Positions 1 to 8,902 of a stretch of DNA of 64,000 nucleotides are shown here, piece after piece. The DNA lies in assembly GCF_003008595.1 (NCBI RefSeq), contig NZ_CP027669.1:992001-1056000 (forward strand), given 5' to 3'. Position numbers and translations under genes: made by a program. Every line of letters starts with the position of its first letter. Positions within the stretch are counted from its first letter, which is position 1. Source of the stretch: Simplicispira suum (GTDB lineage: Bacteria; Pseudomonadota; Gammaproteobacteria; Burkholderiales; Burkholderiaceae_C). The notes beneath the pieces are model-generated. The model saw only the letters and a program-made list of their open reading frames with translations. It made no database searches and was not told the DNA's origin.

Positions 1-348
1 GAGCCGTCGTACCAGCCCGGCGTGCGGCCGGTGGACTTGGCGGGCGCCCTGCCCGGCTACGCCATCGCCGCGCTGCGGGAAGCCTTGCCGGTGTTTGGCC
101 AGAAAATCAAAGGCTTCGATTTGCCCGACGCGGTGCTGACCGGTGTCGAGACGCGCACTTCGTCGCCCCTGCGCATTGACCGCAATGCCGATCTGCAAAG
201 CCCCAACACCACCGGCCTGTACCCCGCGGGCGAAGGCGCAGGCTATGCCGGCGGCATTCTTTCGGCGGGCGTGGACGGCATCAAGGTGGGCGAGGCGGTG
301 GCCCGCGCGCTGCTGGGCCAAGCCGCCGCCGTCCAGTTGGGCCACTGA
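1..348 (+). CDS. FAD-dependent dehydrogenase, C-terminal part (5' end outside window)
   Basis: The reading frame is open from base 1, so the start lies upstream of the window. The last 115 residues contain the segment TRTSSPLRI followed by LYPAGEGAGYAGGI and DGIKVGEAVA, which is the C-terminal FAD-binding signature of the uncharacterised FAD-dependent dehydrogenase family COG2509. Members are soluble flavoproteins related to the HI0933/YhiN type; the substrate is not known. Its stop codon TGA shares one base with the ATG of the next gene, so the two are probably cotranscribed. The family call rests on the C-terminal motif only. Confidence 0.8.
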   Translation, partial: EPSYQPGVRPVDLAGALPGYAIAALREALPVFGQKIKGFDLPDAVLTGVETRTSSPLRIDRNADLQSPNTTGLYPAGEGAGYAGGILSAGVDGIKVGEAVARALLGQAAAVQLGH

Positions 349-1367
349 TGGCAGGTAGCAGCGCCCTGCACCGCTGCCTTTGGCCCGCCCTGCTGTGTGC
401 TGCAGCGCTCGCCGCTTGTGCGCTGCCCCACGCCGACGCGCCCGGAATGGTCATCGAAAACAGTCTGGGCATGCGGATGGTGCGGGTGCCTGCCGGCGAA
501 TTTTTGATGGGCAGCGACGAGCCCCTTGAGGTGCTGACGCAAGCCTTCCCACGCTACGAACGCCGGCGCCTGGTCGCCCTGAGCGACGAGGCGCCGGTGC
601 ACCGGGTAGGGATCACGCGGGCCTTTTACCTGGGGCAGCATGAGGTGACGGTGGGCCAGTTCCGTCAATTTGTCCAAGCCTCGGGGTATGTGCCCGAATC
701 CGTGGCCGACGGCACCGGAGGCTACGGTTACAACGCCACCTATGACCCGGCCACCACGCAGCGCGGCGATGCGTTCGAGGGGCGAGATCCCCGCTACTCC
801 TGGAAGAATCCGGGTTTCGCCCAAGGCGATACGCACCCGGTCCTCAATGTCACCTGGAACGACGCCATGGCCCTGGCCGCGTGGCTCAGCGCGCAGGAAG
901 GCGTACGCTACCGCCTGCCCACCGAGGCCGAGTGGGAATACGCCTGCCGTGCCGGCTCTCGCACCCGCTATGCCGGCAGCGACGATCCGCAGAGCCTGCT
1001 GGCCACCGCCAACACCTTCGACACCGACGCTTCCGTGTTCTGGCCGCGCTGGCAGGACCAGGCCCTGAGTGGCCACGACGGGCATGCCTTCACCGCACCC
1101 GTAGGAAGCTATCGGCCGAATGCCTTTGGCCTCTACGACATGCTGGGCAATGCCTGGGAATGGACCGCCGACTGGTACGGCGACAGCGCCTACACGCAAT
1201 CGTCCCTAAACGACCCAAAAGGCCCCGCCGATGGGAATGTGCGGGTGCGGCGCGGCGGCTCGTGGCACACCTGGGCGCTGTATGCGCGCTGCGCCTACCG
1301 CAACTGGAACACGCCGCAGACGCGCTACACGCTGGTCGGCATCCGCCTGCTGCGGGAAGTGAAGTAG
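348..1367 (+). CDS. Lipoprotein with formylglycine-generating-enzyme/sulfatase-modifying-factor domain
   Basis: 339 residues. A hydrophobic leader ends in the lipobox LAAC (Cys24), so it is probably a lipoprotein anchored in the cell envelope. From about residue 38 to the end it follows the FGE/SUMF1 C-type-lectin-like fold: VPAGEFLMGS, HEVTVGQFRQF, YRLPTEAEWEYACRAGS, GNAWEWTADWY and a terminal RRGGSW block. The C-terminal block lacks the closely spaced active-site cysteines of true formylglycine-generating enzymes, so sulfatase maturation is unlikely; many such proteins have unrelated or structural roles. Start ATG overlaps the upstream TGA by one base. Specific role unknown. Confidence 0.8.
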   Translation: MAGSSALHRCLWPALLCAAALAACALPHADAPGMVIENSLGMRMVRVPAGEFLMGSDEPLEVLTQAFPRYERRRLVALSDEAPVHRVGITRAFYLGQHEVTVGQFRQFVQASGYVPESVADGTGGYGYNATYDPATTQRGDAFEGRDPRYSWKNPGFAQGDTHPVLNVTWNDAMALAAWLSAQEGVRYRLPTEAEWEYACRAGSRTRYAGSDDPQSLLATANTFDTDASVFWPRWQDQALSGHDGHAFTAPVGSYRPNAFGLYDMLGNAWEWTADWYGDSAYTQSSLNDPKGPADGNVRVRRGGSWHTWALYARCAYRNWNTPQTRYTLVGIRLLREVK

Positions 1368-1371
1368 CTTT

Positions 1372-2250
1372 TCAAGTCTTGCCCGCGTTCTGCAGCGCAG
1401 CAATGCGCTCTTCAATCGGCGGGTGCGTCGAGAACAGCTTGCCGATACCACCGGCAATGCCCATGGCCTGCATGCTCTTGGGCAGTTCGGCCGGGTGCAC
1501 GCCACCCAGGCGCGCGAGCGCATTGATCATGGGTTGGCGCTTGCCCATGAGCTGGGTGGAACCGGCATCGGCGCGGAATTCGCGCTGGCGCGAGAACCAG
1601 GCCACGACGATGGCGGCAAGGAAGCCCAGCACGATGTCGAGCACGATGGTCGTGACGAAATAACCAATGCCGGGGCCGGAGCGGTTTTCGCTGTTCTTGT
1701 TCAGGAAGCTGTCTACCGCATAGCCGATGACACGCGAGAGGAACACGACAAAGGTGTTCATCACGCCCTGGATCAGCGTCATGGTGACCATGTCGCCATT
1801 GGCGATGTGGGCAATTTCATGACCAATCACGGCTTCGACCTCTTCACGCGTCATGCTTCGCAGCAGACCGGTGGACACCGCCACCAGCGCCGAGTTCTTG
1901 AACGCGCCCGTGGCAAAGGCATTCGGGTCGCCCTCGAAGATACCAACTTCGGGCATACCGATGCCGGCTTTTTCGGCAAAACCACGTACGGTCTCCAGAA
2001 TCCAGGCCTCGTCACCGTTTCGCGGGGTGTCAATCACCTGCACGCCCGCGCTCCACTTGGCTACGGGCTTGCTGATGAGCAGCGAGATGATGGCACCGCC
2101 AAAACCCATGATGAAGGCGAACCCGAGCAGCGCGCCGAGATTCAGTCCATTCGCCGTGAGATAGCGGTTGACGCCGAGCAGGCTGGCCACGATGCCCAGC
2201 ACCACCACCACAGCCAGGTTGGTCATCAAGAACAGGACGATGCGTTTCAT
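1372..2250 (-). CDS. htpX: Membrane zinc metalloprotease HtpX
   Basis: 292 residues, the usual length for HtpX (M48B). Two hydrophobic helices occupy residues 4-24 and 36-60. The zinc motif HEIAH is at 144-148, and the third ligand Glu224 lies in REFRADAGS. Two further membrane segments lie between the motifs (about 157-175 and 195-218). Family members degrade misfolded inner-membrane proteins together with FtsH and are often heat- or envelope-stress induced. It converges with the lipoprotein gene, four bases separating the two stops, and is followed upstream on the same strand by the DUF3025 gene. Confidence 0.95.
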   Translation of the reverse strand: MKRIVLFLMTNLAVVVVLGIVASLLGVNRYLTANGLNLGALLGFAFIMGFGGAIISLLISKPVAKWSAGVQVIDTPRNGDEAWILETVRGFAEKAGIGMPEVGIFEGDPNAFATGAFKNSALVAVSTGLLRSMTREEVEAVIGHEIAHIANGDMVTMTLIQGVMNTFVVFLSRVIGYAVDSFLNKNSENRSGPGIGYFVTTIVLDIVLGFLAAIVVAWFSRQREFRADAGSTQLMGKRQPMINALARLGGVHPAELPKSMQAMGIAGGIGKLFSTHPPIEERIAALQNAGKT

Positions 2251-2272
2251 TCAGGCTCCACTAAAGAGTCGT

Positions 2273-3079
2273 TCAAAGGTCGGAGAAAGGTGCGGCGATC
2301 TGCGCCGTTTTCAAGGGGCGGGGCGGGCGAAACACCGCAGCGTCATCATAAAAGCCGGAGGCCTCATTGCCGGGCCACCACCCTGGGATACCCAGCAGCG
2401 GCAGTGGGGCAAAGGGTTTGGCGGCAAGCCACGCGGCTTCGAGTTGCTCCGCCAGATTCAAATCCCGATCTACTTCCGAATTTATAGCATCGAAAGTAAT
2501 CAGTACATGCGCGGTGATGCCTTTTCTAGGATGGACCAGTTGCTCCATCACGGCATGACCGAACAGCGTGACCCGAGCGCTGCCCCAGAGCGCGCGGTGT
2601 TGCACGAACAGCGCCTGCCAGTCGCGCGCGAGCAGCGCCTGCCAAAGAGCAGGCGGCGCCTGCAGCAACGCGCCGCTTTCGTCCAGCAGCGTGCAGGCGT
2701 CGCGCAGCGGCCCGCGCACCGGGCGCACTCCCTGTTCAGCCATCACACCCGCCTGCAATTGGTTCAAGTGCTTTTTGGTTCGACCAAAACGCTGCCAGAC
2801 CAGGCCGTTGAAAAAATCGTGCAGATTTCCCCGCGTGGGTACGCAGCCAGTGTCGAAAATAAACTGCTCGTAGGCGGCGCCTGGCGGCAACTGTGCCTGG
2901 GGCACGAAACGTATCGGCGCGCCTTGAATAGCGTTCAGCGCCTCGTGCACCGGTGTGCCACAGGCGACTGCATCCGCCAGCGGCACGCCCAGCTCGCGCC
3001 AGGGCGCCAGCCAGGGAGCTTGCCAATCGACGTCGGAGAACGTCGCAGGCTGCGTTCGACGGGGCAAGCTTTTATGCAA
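2273..3079 (-). CDS. DUF3025 domain protein
   Basis: 268 residues, soluble, no signal peptide. The central part (about 70-130), with FIFDTGCVPTRGNLHDFFNG and a following W-Q-x-F-x-R-T-K block, is typical of DUF3025, a proteobacterial family with no assigned function. The only in-frame start that keeps the conserved N-terminus is TTG at 3079, four bases after the pyrC stop, so translation may be coupled to pyrC; a second TTG four codons later is possible. Ends 22 bases before htpX begins. Family call is firm; function unknown. Confidence 0.75.
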   Translation of the reverse strand: MHKSLPRRTQPATFSDVDWQAPWLAPWRELGVPLADAVACGTPVHEALNAIQGAPIRFVPQAQLPPGAAYEQFIFDTGCVPTRGNLHDFFNGLVWQRFGRTKKHLNQLQAGVMAEQGVRPVRGPLRDACTLLDESGALLQAPPALWQALLARDWQALFVQHRALWGSARVTLFGHAVMEQLVHPRKGITAHVLITFDAINSEVDRDLNLAEQLEAAWLAAKPFAPLPLLGIPGWWPGNEASGFYDDAAVFRPPRPLKTAQIAAPFSDL

Positions 3080-3083
3080 AGGT

Positions 3084-4142
3084 TCAGGTTTGCACGCGCC
3101 AGGCCAGCGCCTCGCCCGCGCGCAGCGGTTTCAGCTCGGCCTCGCCAAAGGCGAAACTGGCGGGTGGCGTCCAGCTCTCTCGCACCAGGGTGAGCCTGCC
3201 GCCATTGCGCGGCAGTCCATAGAAGGCCGGGCCGTGGAAGCTGGCAAAGCCTTCGAGCTGGTCGAGCGCGCCCGCAGCGTCAAAGGCCTCAGCGTAAAGC
3301 TCCATCGCCGCGTGGGCGGTGTAGCAGCCGGCGCAACCCGTGGCGTGCTCCTTCAAGTGCGCGGCATGCGGCGCGCTGTCGGTCCCCAGGAAGAAGCGGT
3401 CGCTGCCGCTGGTGGCGGCCTGTACCAGCGCGAGGCGGTGCTCTTCGCGCTTCAAGACCGGCAGGCAGTAATAGTGCGGGCGGATGCCGCCCAGAAAAAT
3501 AGCGTTGCGGTTGTACAGCAGGTGGTGCGCGGTGACGGTGGCAGCCGTGAAGCGCCCGGCCTCATTCACGTACTGCGCGGCTTCGCGCGTGGTGATGTGC
3601 TCGAAGACGATTTTCAGCTCAGGGAAATCGCGACGCAGAGGCATCAGCTGCTGCTCGATAAACACCGCCTCGCGGTCGAACAGGTCAATGTCCGGGCTGG
3701 TCACTTCGCCGTGCACCAGGAGCGGCATGCCCGCCTTCTGCATGGCTTCGAGCGTGGCGTAGGTCTTGCGCAGATCGGTAACGCCGGCATCGCTGTTGGT
3801 GGTGGCGCCGGCCGGGTAGAGCTTTAACGCCACCACGCCGGCTTCCTTGGCGCGGGCAATCTCACCCGGCGGGAGGTTGTCGGTGAGATAGAGCGTCATC
3901 AGTGGCTGGAAATCCACGCCTTCGGGCACGGCGGCCAGGATGCGCTGCTTGTATTCGAGCGCCTGCTGCGCCGTAGTCACCGGCGGGCGCAGGTTCGGCA
4001 TGATGATGGCGCGACCAAACTGGGCCGCCGTGTGTGGCACCACAGTCAGCAGCGCCTCGCCGTCGCGCACGTGCAGGTGCCAGTCGTCGGGGCGGGTGAT
4101 GGTGAGGGTTTGGGGAGCGATGGAGGGACTTTGCGCGGTCAT
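3084..4142 (-). CDS. pyrC: Dihydroorotase, homodimeric type II
   Basis: 352 residues. Converts carbamoyl-aspartate to dihydroorotate in pyrimidine synthesis. Metal-site residues are visible: H22-L-H24 in [10 protein letters not shown], the carboxylated lysine K107 in ALKLYPAG, H144 in LLVHGE, H182 in FEHITTREA and the aspartate in FLGTDSAPH. Length and motif order match the E. coli-type enzyme. First gene of a pyrC-DUF3025 pair on the minus strand. A repeat (4171-4240) lies about 30 bases upstream of the start and could overlap its promoter region. Confidence 0.97.
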   Translation of the reverse strand: MTAQSPSIAPQTLTITRPDDWHLHVRDGEALLTVVPHTAAQFGRAIIMPNLRPPVTTAQQALEYKQRILAAVPEGVDFQPLMTLYLTDNLPPGEIARAKEAGVVALKLYPAGATTNSDAGVTDLRKTYATLEAMQKAGMPLLVHGEVTSPDIDLFDREAVFIEQQLMPLRRDFPELKIVFEHITTREAAQYVNEAGRFTAATVTAHHLLYNRNAIFLGGIRPHYYCLPVLKREEHRLALVQAATSGSDRFFLGTDSAPHAAHLKEHATGCAGCYTAHAAMELYAEAFDAAGALDQLEGFASFHGPAFYGLPRNGGRLTLVRESWTPPASFAFGEAELKPLRAGEALAWRVQT

Positions 4143-4170
4143 GCGGGAGATTGTCCCATCGTCTTGCGCG

Positions 4171-4240
4171 CTATATAAACAGTAGCTGATAGCGCTTTAT
4201 CTATATACGCTAGAGAGCGATTTTGCTTGATTTTTTTGGC
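4171..4240 (+). repeat. Short palindromic repeat, copy 1
   Basis: Core tagctgatagcgcttt, a six-to-seven-base spacer, then acgctagagagcgatttt. Left and right halves are imperfectly complementary, as in the other eight copies in this window (near 12894, 15950, 25975, 35854, 42326, 51224, 55144 and 57986). This copy is intergenic, about 30 bases upstream of the pyrC start. Confidence 0.75.
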
Positions 4241-4409
4241 CTACGGCGCGCGACGTTGAATTGCTGGCGCCCGAGTCCTTGTCTTGCCAACGCCGTGCCC
4301 TGATTCCGGGATTAGGGTCAGAGCACGAGTTTCGCTGCGCGAAATCGTGATCCGACCCCAATACCTACGTGTCGCGCTGACCGCAGAAACTGTCGCGGCC
4401 CAAACCAGC

Positions 4410-4592
4410 GGCCACCGCGCAAGGGCCGCCCCGCCGCGCTGGTGGCTTCCCCCTTCCGCATTGCGCAGCAATGCAAGAGAAGGGGCTGAGGGGCGCGGCT
4501 CCAAGCCTGCCTGCGCAGGCTTGGACGTCCCCGAAGAGCTTGCGCCTCTGGCGGTTGCACCGAGGCGCAAAGCGCCTCAGGGGGTTGATCTC
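4410..4592 (-). repeat. Stop-adjacent hairpin-rich repeat, copy A
   Basis: Read on the minus strand it begins eight bases after the gltL stop with CCCCCTGAGGCGC. It contains a 10-bp stem CCAAGCCTGC / GCAGGCTTGG around 4501-4524 and ends in a CAGCGCGGCGGGGCGGCCC block. The copy at 56800-57013 behind argB shares long identical stretches including that stem. Confidence 0.75.
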
Positions 4593-5330
4593 TCAATGCC
4601 CCAGGATTTTGTTAAGGAAATCCTTGGTGCGTGGCTGGCGGGCCTCTTGGTTGCTGAAGAACTCTTCGCGCGTGCAGTCCTCGAGAATCTTGCCCCCCAC
4701 ATCCATGAAGATCACGCGGTGCGCCACCTTGCGCGCAAAACCCATTTCGTGCGTCACGCACATCATGGTCATGCCCTCGTTGGCCAGCCCCACCATCACG
4801 TCGAGCACCTCCCCCACCATTTCCGGGTCGAGCGCCGAGGTCGGCTCGTCAAACAGCATGACGATAGGGTCCATGGACAGCGCACGGGCAATGGCCACGC
4901 GCTGCTGCTGGCCACCCGAGAGCTGGCCGGGGAACTTGTCCTTGTGATCCGACAGGCCCACACGGTCGAGCATCTTGAGGCCCCGCTTCTTCGCTTCGTC
5001 GGCGCTGCGGCCCAGCACCTTGACCTGCGCAATGGTCAGGTTTTCCGTCACCGAAAGGTGCGGGAACAGCTCGAAATGCTGGAACACCATGCCGACGCGG
5101 CTGCGCAGTTGGGGCAAATTGGTCTTGGGGTCGTGCACCGGCACGCCATCGACCCAGATTTCGCCCTTCTGGAAGGGTTCGAGCGCGTTGATGGTCTTGA
5201 TGAGCGTGGACTTGCCCGAGCCCGAGGGGCCACAAACGACGACCACTTCGCCCTTCTGGATGGTGGTGGAGCAATCGGTCAGCACCTGGAAAGTGCCGTA
5301 CCACTTGGAGACGTTCTTGAGTTCAATCAT
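4593..5330 (-). CDS. gltL: Glutamate/aspartate ABC importer, ATP-binding protein
   Basis: 245 residues. Walker [10 protein letters not shown] at 34-42, signature LSGGQQQR, Walker [15 protein letters not shown] and the switch segment VTHEMGF. The opening [12 protein letters not shown] and overall length match GltL/GlnQ-type ATPases of the polar amino-acid uptake family. It powers the permease encoded nine bases upstream, and with the binding protein at 6915-7817 forms a glutamate/aspartate-type importer. Followed directly by stop-adjacent repeat copy A. Confidence 0.93.
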   Translation of the reverse strand: MIELKNVSKWYGTFQVLTDCSTTIQKGEVVVVCGPSGSGKSTLIKTINALEPFQKGEIWVDGVPVHDPKTNLPQLRSRVGMVFQHFELFPHLSVTENLTIAQVKVLGRSADEAKKRGLKMLDRVGLSDHKDKFPGQLSGGQQQRVAIARALSMDPIVMLFDEPTSALDPEMVGEVLDVMVGLANEGMTMMCVTHEMGFARKVAHRVIFMDVGGKILEDCTREEFFSNQEARQPRTKDFLNKILGH

Positions 5331-5339
5331 GCAAGTTCC

Positions 5340-6767
5340 TTAACGCACGATGGCAATCTTGCGGTGCAGGCGCTTGACGGCCCAGGACAGCGCAAAGCAA
5401 ATGACGAAATAAACGACGGCCGCAGCGAGATAGGCCTCGATGGGCCGACCGAAGTTCTTGCCGGCAATCTCAAAGCCCTTGAGCATGTCGTAGGCGCCGA
5501 TGGCGTAGACCAGCGAAGTGTCCTGAAACAGGATGATGGTCTGCGTCAGCAGCACTGGCAGCATGTTGCGAAACGCCTGCGGCAGGATGATGAGCTTCAT
5601 GTTCTGCCCATACGTCATGCCCATGGCCATGCCTGCAAACACCTGGCCGCGTGCAATCGACTGAATGCCGGCGCGCATGATTTCGCTGAAGTACGCGGCC
5701 TCGAAAGCGATGAAGGTGACCACCGCCGAGGTCTCCGCACCAATCGGCCGACCGATGATGGCGGGCATCAGCAGGAAGAACCACAAAATCACCATCACCA
5801 GCGGGATGCTGCGCATGCCGTTGACGTAAATGACCGCTGGCGCCATCAGCCACTTGCGGCCAGACAGCCGCATGAGCGCCAGCACGGTACCGAAAATCAC
5901 GCCACCGATGGTCGCCACCACGGTCAGCATCACGCTGAAGTAAAGGCCCTTGAGGACAAAGTTGCTCAGCAGATCCCAGTTGTAGAACGAGAAGTCGAGT
6001 GCGAGCTTCATGTCAGTGCCCCCAGCGCTGGCGGCGACAATGAAACCGGGCACGCGCGAGCGCTTTTCAATGAAGGCCATGACACGGTTGATGGCGAATG
6101 CCGACACCACGTAGAGCCCGGTCACTGCCAGATAAATCTCCACGCCGCGCGAGGTTTCCTCCTGCGCCTGCATGGCGAACATGGTCAGCTCGGCCACCGA
6201 CACCGCAAAGGCCACCGACGAGTTCTTGAAGATGTTCATGGTTTCGCTGGTCAGCGGCGGAATGATGATGCGCAGCCCCATGGGCAAGAGCACATAGCGG
6301 TAGGTCTGAAAGGTGGTGAAGCCCACCGCCATGCCGGCGTAGCGCTGACCGCGCGGCAGCGACTCCAGCCCCGATTTCACCTGCTCGGCAATGCGCGCCG
6401 AGGTGAACAGGCCGAGCGCAAACACCACCAGCACAAACCCCGGGACGCGCTGAAGCGATGGAAAGAACGAAGGCAGCACGTGGTACCAAAGAAAGAGCTG
6501 CACCAAGAGCGGGATATTGCGAAACAGCTCCACCCAGGCATTGCCCAGACGCACCACCCACGGCCGCCCCTGCAGCGTACGCAGTGTGCCGACGAGGCCG
6601 CCCAACACCAACGCCAACGCCAGCGAAAGCAGCGACACCGACACCGTCCAGCCCCACGCGGACAGCAGCCAATCGAGATAGGTGACGTCGCCGCCCTTGC
6701 CGAAACACCCGGCCACGGCGGTTTGATCGAGCGTGTCCATACAGAACACCTGCCAATCCCAGCTCAT
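5340..6767 (-). CDS. Glutamate/aspartate ABC permease, GltJ and GltK in one frame
   Basis: 475 residues, about twice the length of one permease. Residues 1-250 are GltJ-like (EAA loop LPRGQRYAGMAVGFTTFQTY) and residues 253-475 are GltK-like, starting MKLALDFSFYNWD with its own EAA loop IARGQVFAGMAMGMTYGQNM. An internal ATG at 6011 (residue 253) would be the normal gltK start. The junction carries a run of five G. Removing one G ends GltJ at a TGA overlapping the gltK ATG; adding one G ends it at TGA one base before that ATG. The fusion is therefore probably a one-base indel, either real or a sequencing error. RBS AAAGGAAT precedes the start. Confidence 0.85.
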   Translation of the reverse strand: MSWDWQVFCMDTLDQTAVAGCFGKGGDVTYLDWLLSAWGWTVSVSLLSLALALVLGGLVGTLRTLQGRPWVVRLGNAWVELFRNIPLLVQLFLWYHVLPSFFPSLQRVPGFVLVVFALGLFTSARIAEQVKSGLESLPRGQRYAGMAVGFTTFQTYRYVLLPMGLRIIIPPLTSETMNIFKNSSVAFAVSVAELTMFAMQAQEETSRGVEIYLAVTGLYVVSAFAINRVMAFIEKRSRVPGFIVAASAGGTDMKLALDFSFYNWDLLSNFVLKGLYFSVMLTVVATIGGVIFGTVLALMRLSGRKWLMAPAVIYVNGMRSIPLVMVILWFFLLMPAIIGRPIGAETSAVVTFIAFEAAYFSEIMRAGIQSIARGQVFAGMAMGMTYGQNMKLIILPQAFRNMLPVLLTQTIILFQDTSLVYAIGAYDMLKGFEIAGKNFGRPIEAYLAAAVVYFVICFALSWAVKRLHRKIAIVR

Positions 6768-6862
6768 AGGATTCCTTTCATACGAACGTAGTCACGTTCC
6801 ATTTCCAAATCATGAGTGACGCGAAGGCGAGCCACAGATGATTCAGGCGCAGCAGCGCCACG

Positions 6863-6900
6863 AAAAAGCCCCCCGAACCGCTGGCTCGCAGGGGGCCTGG
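6863..6900 (-). terminator. Hairpin after gltI
   Basis: On the minus strand, GCCCCC (6896-6891) pairs with GGGGGC (6873-6868), followed by five T (6867-6863). The loop is long (17 bases). It begins about 20 bases after the gltI stop and may partly terminate transcription before gltJK, which would give more binding protein than permease, as is usual for such operons. Confidence 0.55.
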
Positions 6901-6914
6901 AATTGCTGCCCGCC

Positions 6915-7817
6915 TTACTTCTTGGCGGCGTAGTCTTCCATGGGCTTGTCGTTCGGGTGAGCCCAAGCTTCCTTGGTGGCTTCAGACATCGGCAGGCCGA
7001 TCTTGGTGTTGGTGGGAGGCACGGGCTGCATGAACCACTTGTCGTACAGCTTGGCCAGCGAACCATCAGCAATCTGGCGCTTGATGGAGTCGTCCACGGC
7101 CTTCTTGAACGCCGGGTCGTCCTTGCGCATCATGCAGGCGATGGGTTCCACCGACAGCACTTCGCCTACGATTTTGTAGTCGGCGGGGTTCTTGGCCTTG
7201 GAGATGTTGGCCGCCAGGATGGAGCCGTCCATCACAAACGCATCGGCGCGGCCGGTTTCCACCATCAGGAAGCTGTCGGCGTGGTCCTTGCCATAGACCT
7301 CCTTGAAGTCCAGGTTGCCTGCGCGCTCGTTCTTGCGCAGGGTCTGCACCGAGGTGGTGCCAGTGGTGGTGGCTACGGTGCGGCCCTTCAGGTCCTTGAT
7401 GGAGGTAATGCCCGAGTTGGCCTTGACCGCCATGCGCACTTCTTCCACATAGGTGGTCACGGCGAAGGCCACGTCTTTTTGGCGCGCGGCATTGTTGGTG
7501 GTGGAACCACATTCAAGGTCCACCGTGCCGTTGGTCACCAGCGGAATCCGGTTTTGCGATGTAACAGGCTGGTACTTGATGTCCAGCTTGGCCAGGCCCA
7601 GCTGCTTCTGGATGTCATCCAGAATGCGTTCACCCATCTCGGTGTGAAAGCCGACGTACTTGCCGTTGCCCAGCGTGTACGACAGGCCCGACGATTCGCG
7701 CACGCCCAGGGTCACGCTGCCCGAGCCTTTGATTTTGGCCAGCGTGTCGCCCGCCTGCGCAAACGCGCTGCCTGCAGCCAGGGCCACGATGGCCGCAGCC
7801 AACAAATGTTTCTTCAT
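6915..7817 (-). CDS. gltI: Glutamate/aspartate periplasmic binding protein
   Basis: 300 residues from ATG at 7817, preceded by the RBS AAGGAGACAAGC; a longer frame exists upstream but lacks both RBS and conservation. The signal peptide MKKHLLAAAIVALAAGSAFA is cleaved after residue 20. Family-3 solute-binding features: GVRESSGLSYTLG, VDLECGSTTNNA, TTGTTSVQTLRKNE and YDKWFMQPVPP. The ECGSTTNN segment is typical of GltI-type proteins. It delivers the amino acid to the GltJK permease encoded downstream. A probable terminator separates it from the permease gene. Confidence 0.93.
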   Translation of the reverse strand: MKKHLLAAAIVALAAGSAFAQAGDTLAKIKGSGSVTLGVRESSGLSYTLGNGKYVGFHTEMGERILDDIQKQLGLAKLDIKYQPVTSQNRIPLVTNGTVDLECGSTTNNAARQKDVAFAVTTYVEEVRMAVKANSGITSIKDLKGRTVATTTGTTSVQTLRKNERAGNLDFKEVYGKDHADSFLMVETGRADAFVMDGSILAANISKAKNPADYKIVGEVLSVEPIACMMRKDDPAFKKAVDDSIKRQIADGSLAKLYDKWFMQPVPPTNTKIGLPMSEATKEAWAHPNDKPMEDYAAKK

Positions 7818-7899
7818 GCTTGTCTCCTTGGGGTATATGCCTGAAACGGCGGATTTTATGGCGCGCGGCCCATGCTTGCCGGCACGCTTGTTGTGAAAC

Positions 7900-8793
7900 T
7901 CAGAACGGAACCTTGTCGGTCGGGTATTTCCAGAAATCACGCAGCAAATAATTCACCGGCAAGTTGAGCGAGCGGTTCTGCGGTGGAATGGCTTGCATGA
8001 ACCATTTGTCGTAAATGGCGTAGATTTCGCGGGTGGTGATGAGGCGCCGCATTTCATCGTCCACCAGCTTCTTGAATGCTGTATCGCCCGGCGGCAGCAT
8101 GATGGCCAGCGGCTCGGTGGTAACAAAGCGGCCCACCACCTTGAGCGCCTTGGGGTCGGGCCGACCCGCAGCCAGGCCGTAGAGCAGCACGTCGTCCATG
8201 ACAAAGGCATCGGCTTCGCCCTTCTCCACCATTTCCACGGCCCGGGCATGGTCGGGCGCCTCGACAATGTTCAGTCCCATCAGCCGCTCGCGGTTGGCCT
8301 GCACCACGGCGCGCAGTGGGGTCGTCCCCTTGGTGGAAACCAGCGTTTTACCGGCGAGATCTTCGATGCGGGTAGCCGAGCTATCGGCCCGCACCAGCAG
8401 ACGTGCGCCCGTGATGAAGTGGGGAATGGTGAAGGCGACCTTTTGGCGCCGTTCGGCATTGTTGGTGGTCGAACCACACTCCATGTCCGCCTTGCCCTCG
8501 GCAATGACGTTGACGCGGTTGGCCGGGGTGACCTGTAGAAATGTCACGCCCATGTCCTTTTTGCCCGTCTGGCGGCGCACGGTCTCCGCCAGATGCAGGC
8601 ACAAATCCATCGCATAGCCAATGGGCTGGCCCATCTTCTCATCAATGTACGAGAACGGCACCGACGACTCGCGGTGCGCGATCACCAGCTTCCCTCCCGC
8701 CATGACGCGCTCCAGCACACCAGGTGCTGCCAGACACGAAGCGCTTGCTGCAGTGCTCACCACGAACCAGGCCATGCGAGAAAAAAGCTTCAT
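7900..8793 (-). CDS. Second GltI-like periplasmic amino-acid binding protein
   Basis: 297 residues with a signal peptide ending near SCLAA (about residue 23). Shares with the neighbouring gltI product the segments MECGSTTNNAERRQKVAF, STKGTTPLRAV, ADAFVMDD and YDKWFMQAIPP, so it is a divergent paralogue. No separate permease or ATPase gene accompanies it; it may feed the same GltJKL transporter with a different ligand. Lies between gltI (82 bases downstream) and the LysR gene (109 bases upstream), all on the minus strand. Confidence 0.88.
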   Translation of the reverse strand: MKLFSRMAWFVVSTAASASCLAAPGVLERVMAGGKLVIAHRESSVPFSYIDEKMGQPIGYAMDLCLHLAETVRRQTGKKDMGVTFLQVTPANRVNVIAEGKADMECGSTTNNAERRQKVAFTIPHFITGARLLVRADSSATRIEDLAGKTLVSTKGTTPLRAVVQANRERLMGLNIVEAPDHARAVEMVEKGEADAFVMDDVLLYGLAAGRPDPKALKVVGRFVTTEPLAIMLPPGDTAFKKLVDDEMRRLITTREIYAIYDKWFMQAIPPQNRSLNLPVNYLLRDFWKYPTDKVPF

Positions 8794-8902
8794 GATGTGC
8801 GGCTTGCGGCAGCCCGGTGAGATTCAAGAACGAAGGCGGCGACTGTACGGGCGTGCCCTGCGGGCATCCAATGCAAATTGCGCGCGGGAACATGCAAAAC
8901 AA

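Larger units (their letters stand above)
4143..4592. other. 450-base intergenic region with two repeats
   Basis: No convincing gene. Next to pyrC lies a copy of the short palindromic repeat (4171-4240). Next to gltL lies a copy of the larger stop-codon-adjacent repeat (about 4410-4592, reverse orientation). Between them (about 4241-4409) is unassigned sequence with the segment attagggtcagagcacg, in which I see no clear promoter or RNA. Confidence 0.6.

Noticed and set aside
4284..6791. 835-codon open frame on the plus strand across gltL and gltJK
   Set aside because: Exact antisense of well-supported genes; the translation is rich in His, Arg and Gln with no domain, as expected from G+C-rich codon bias.
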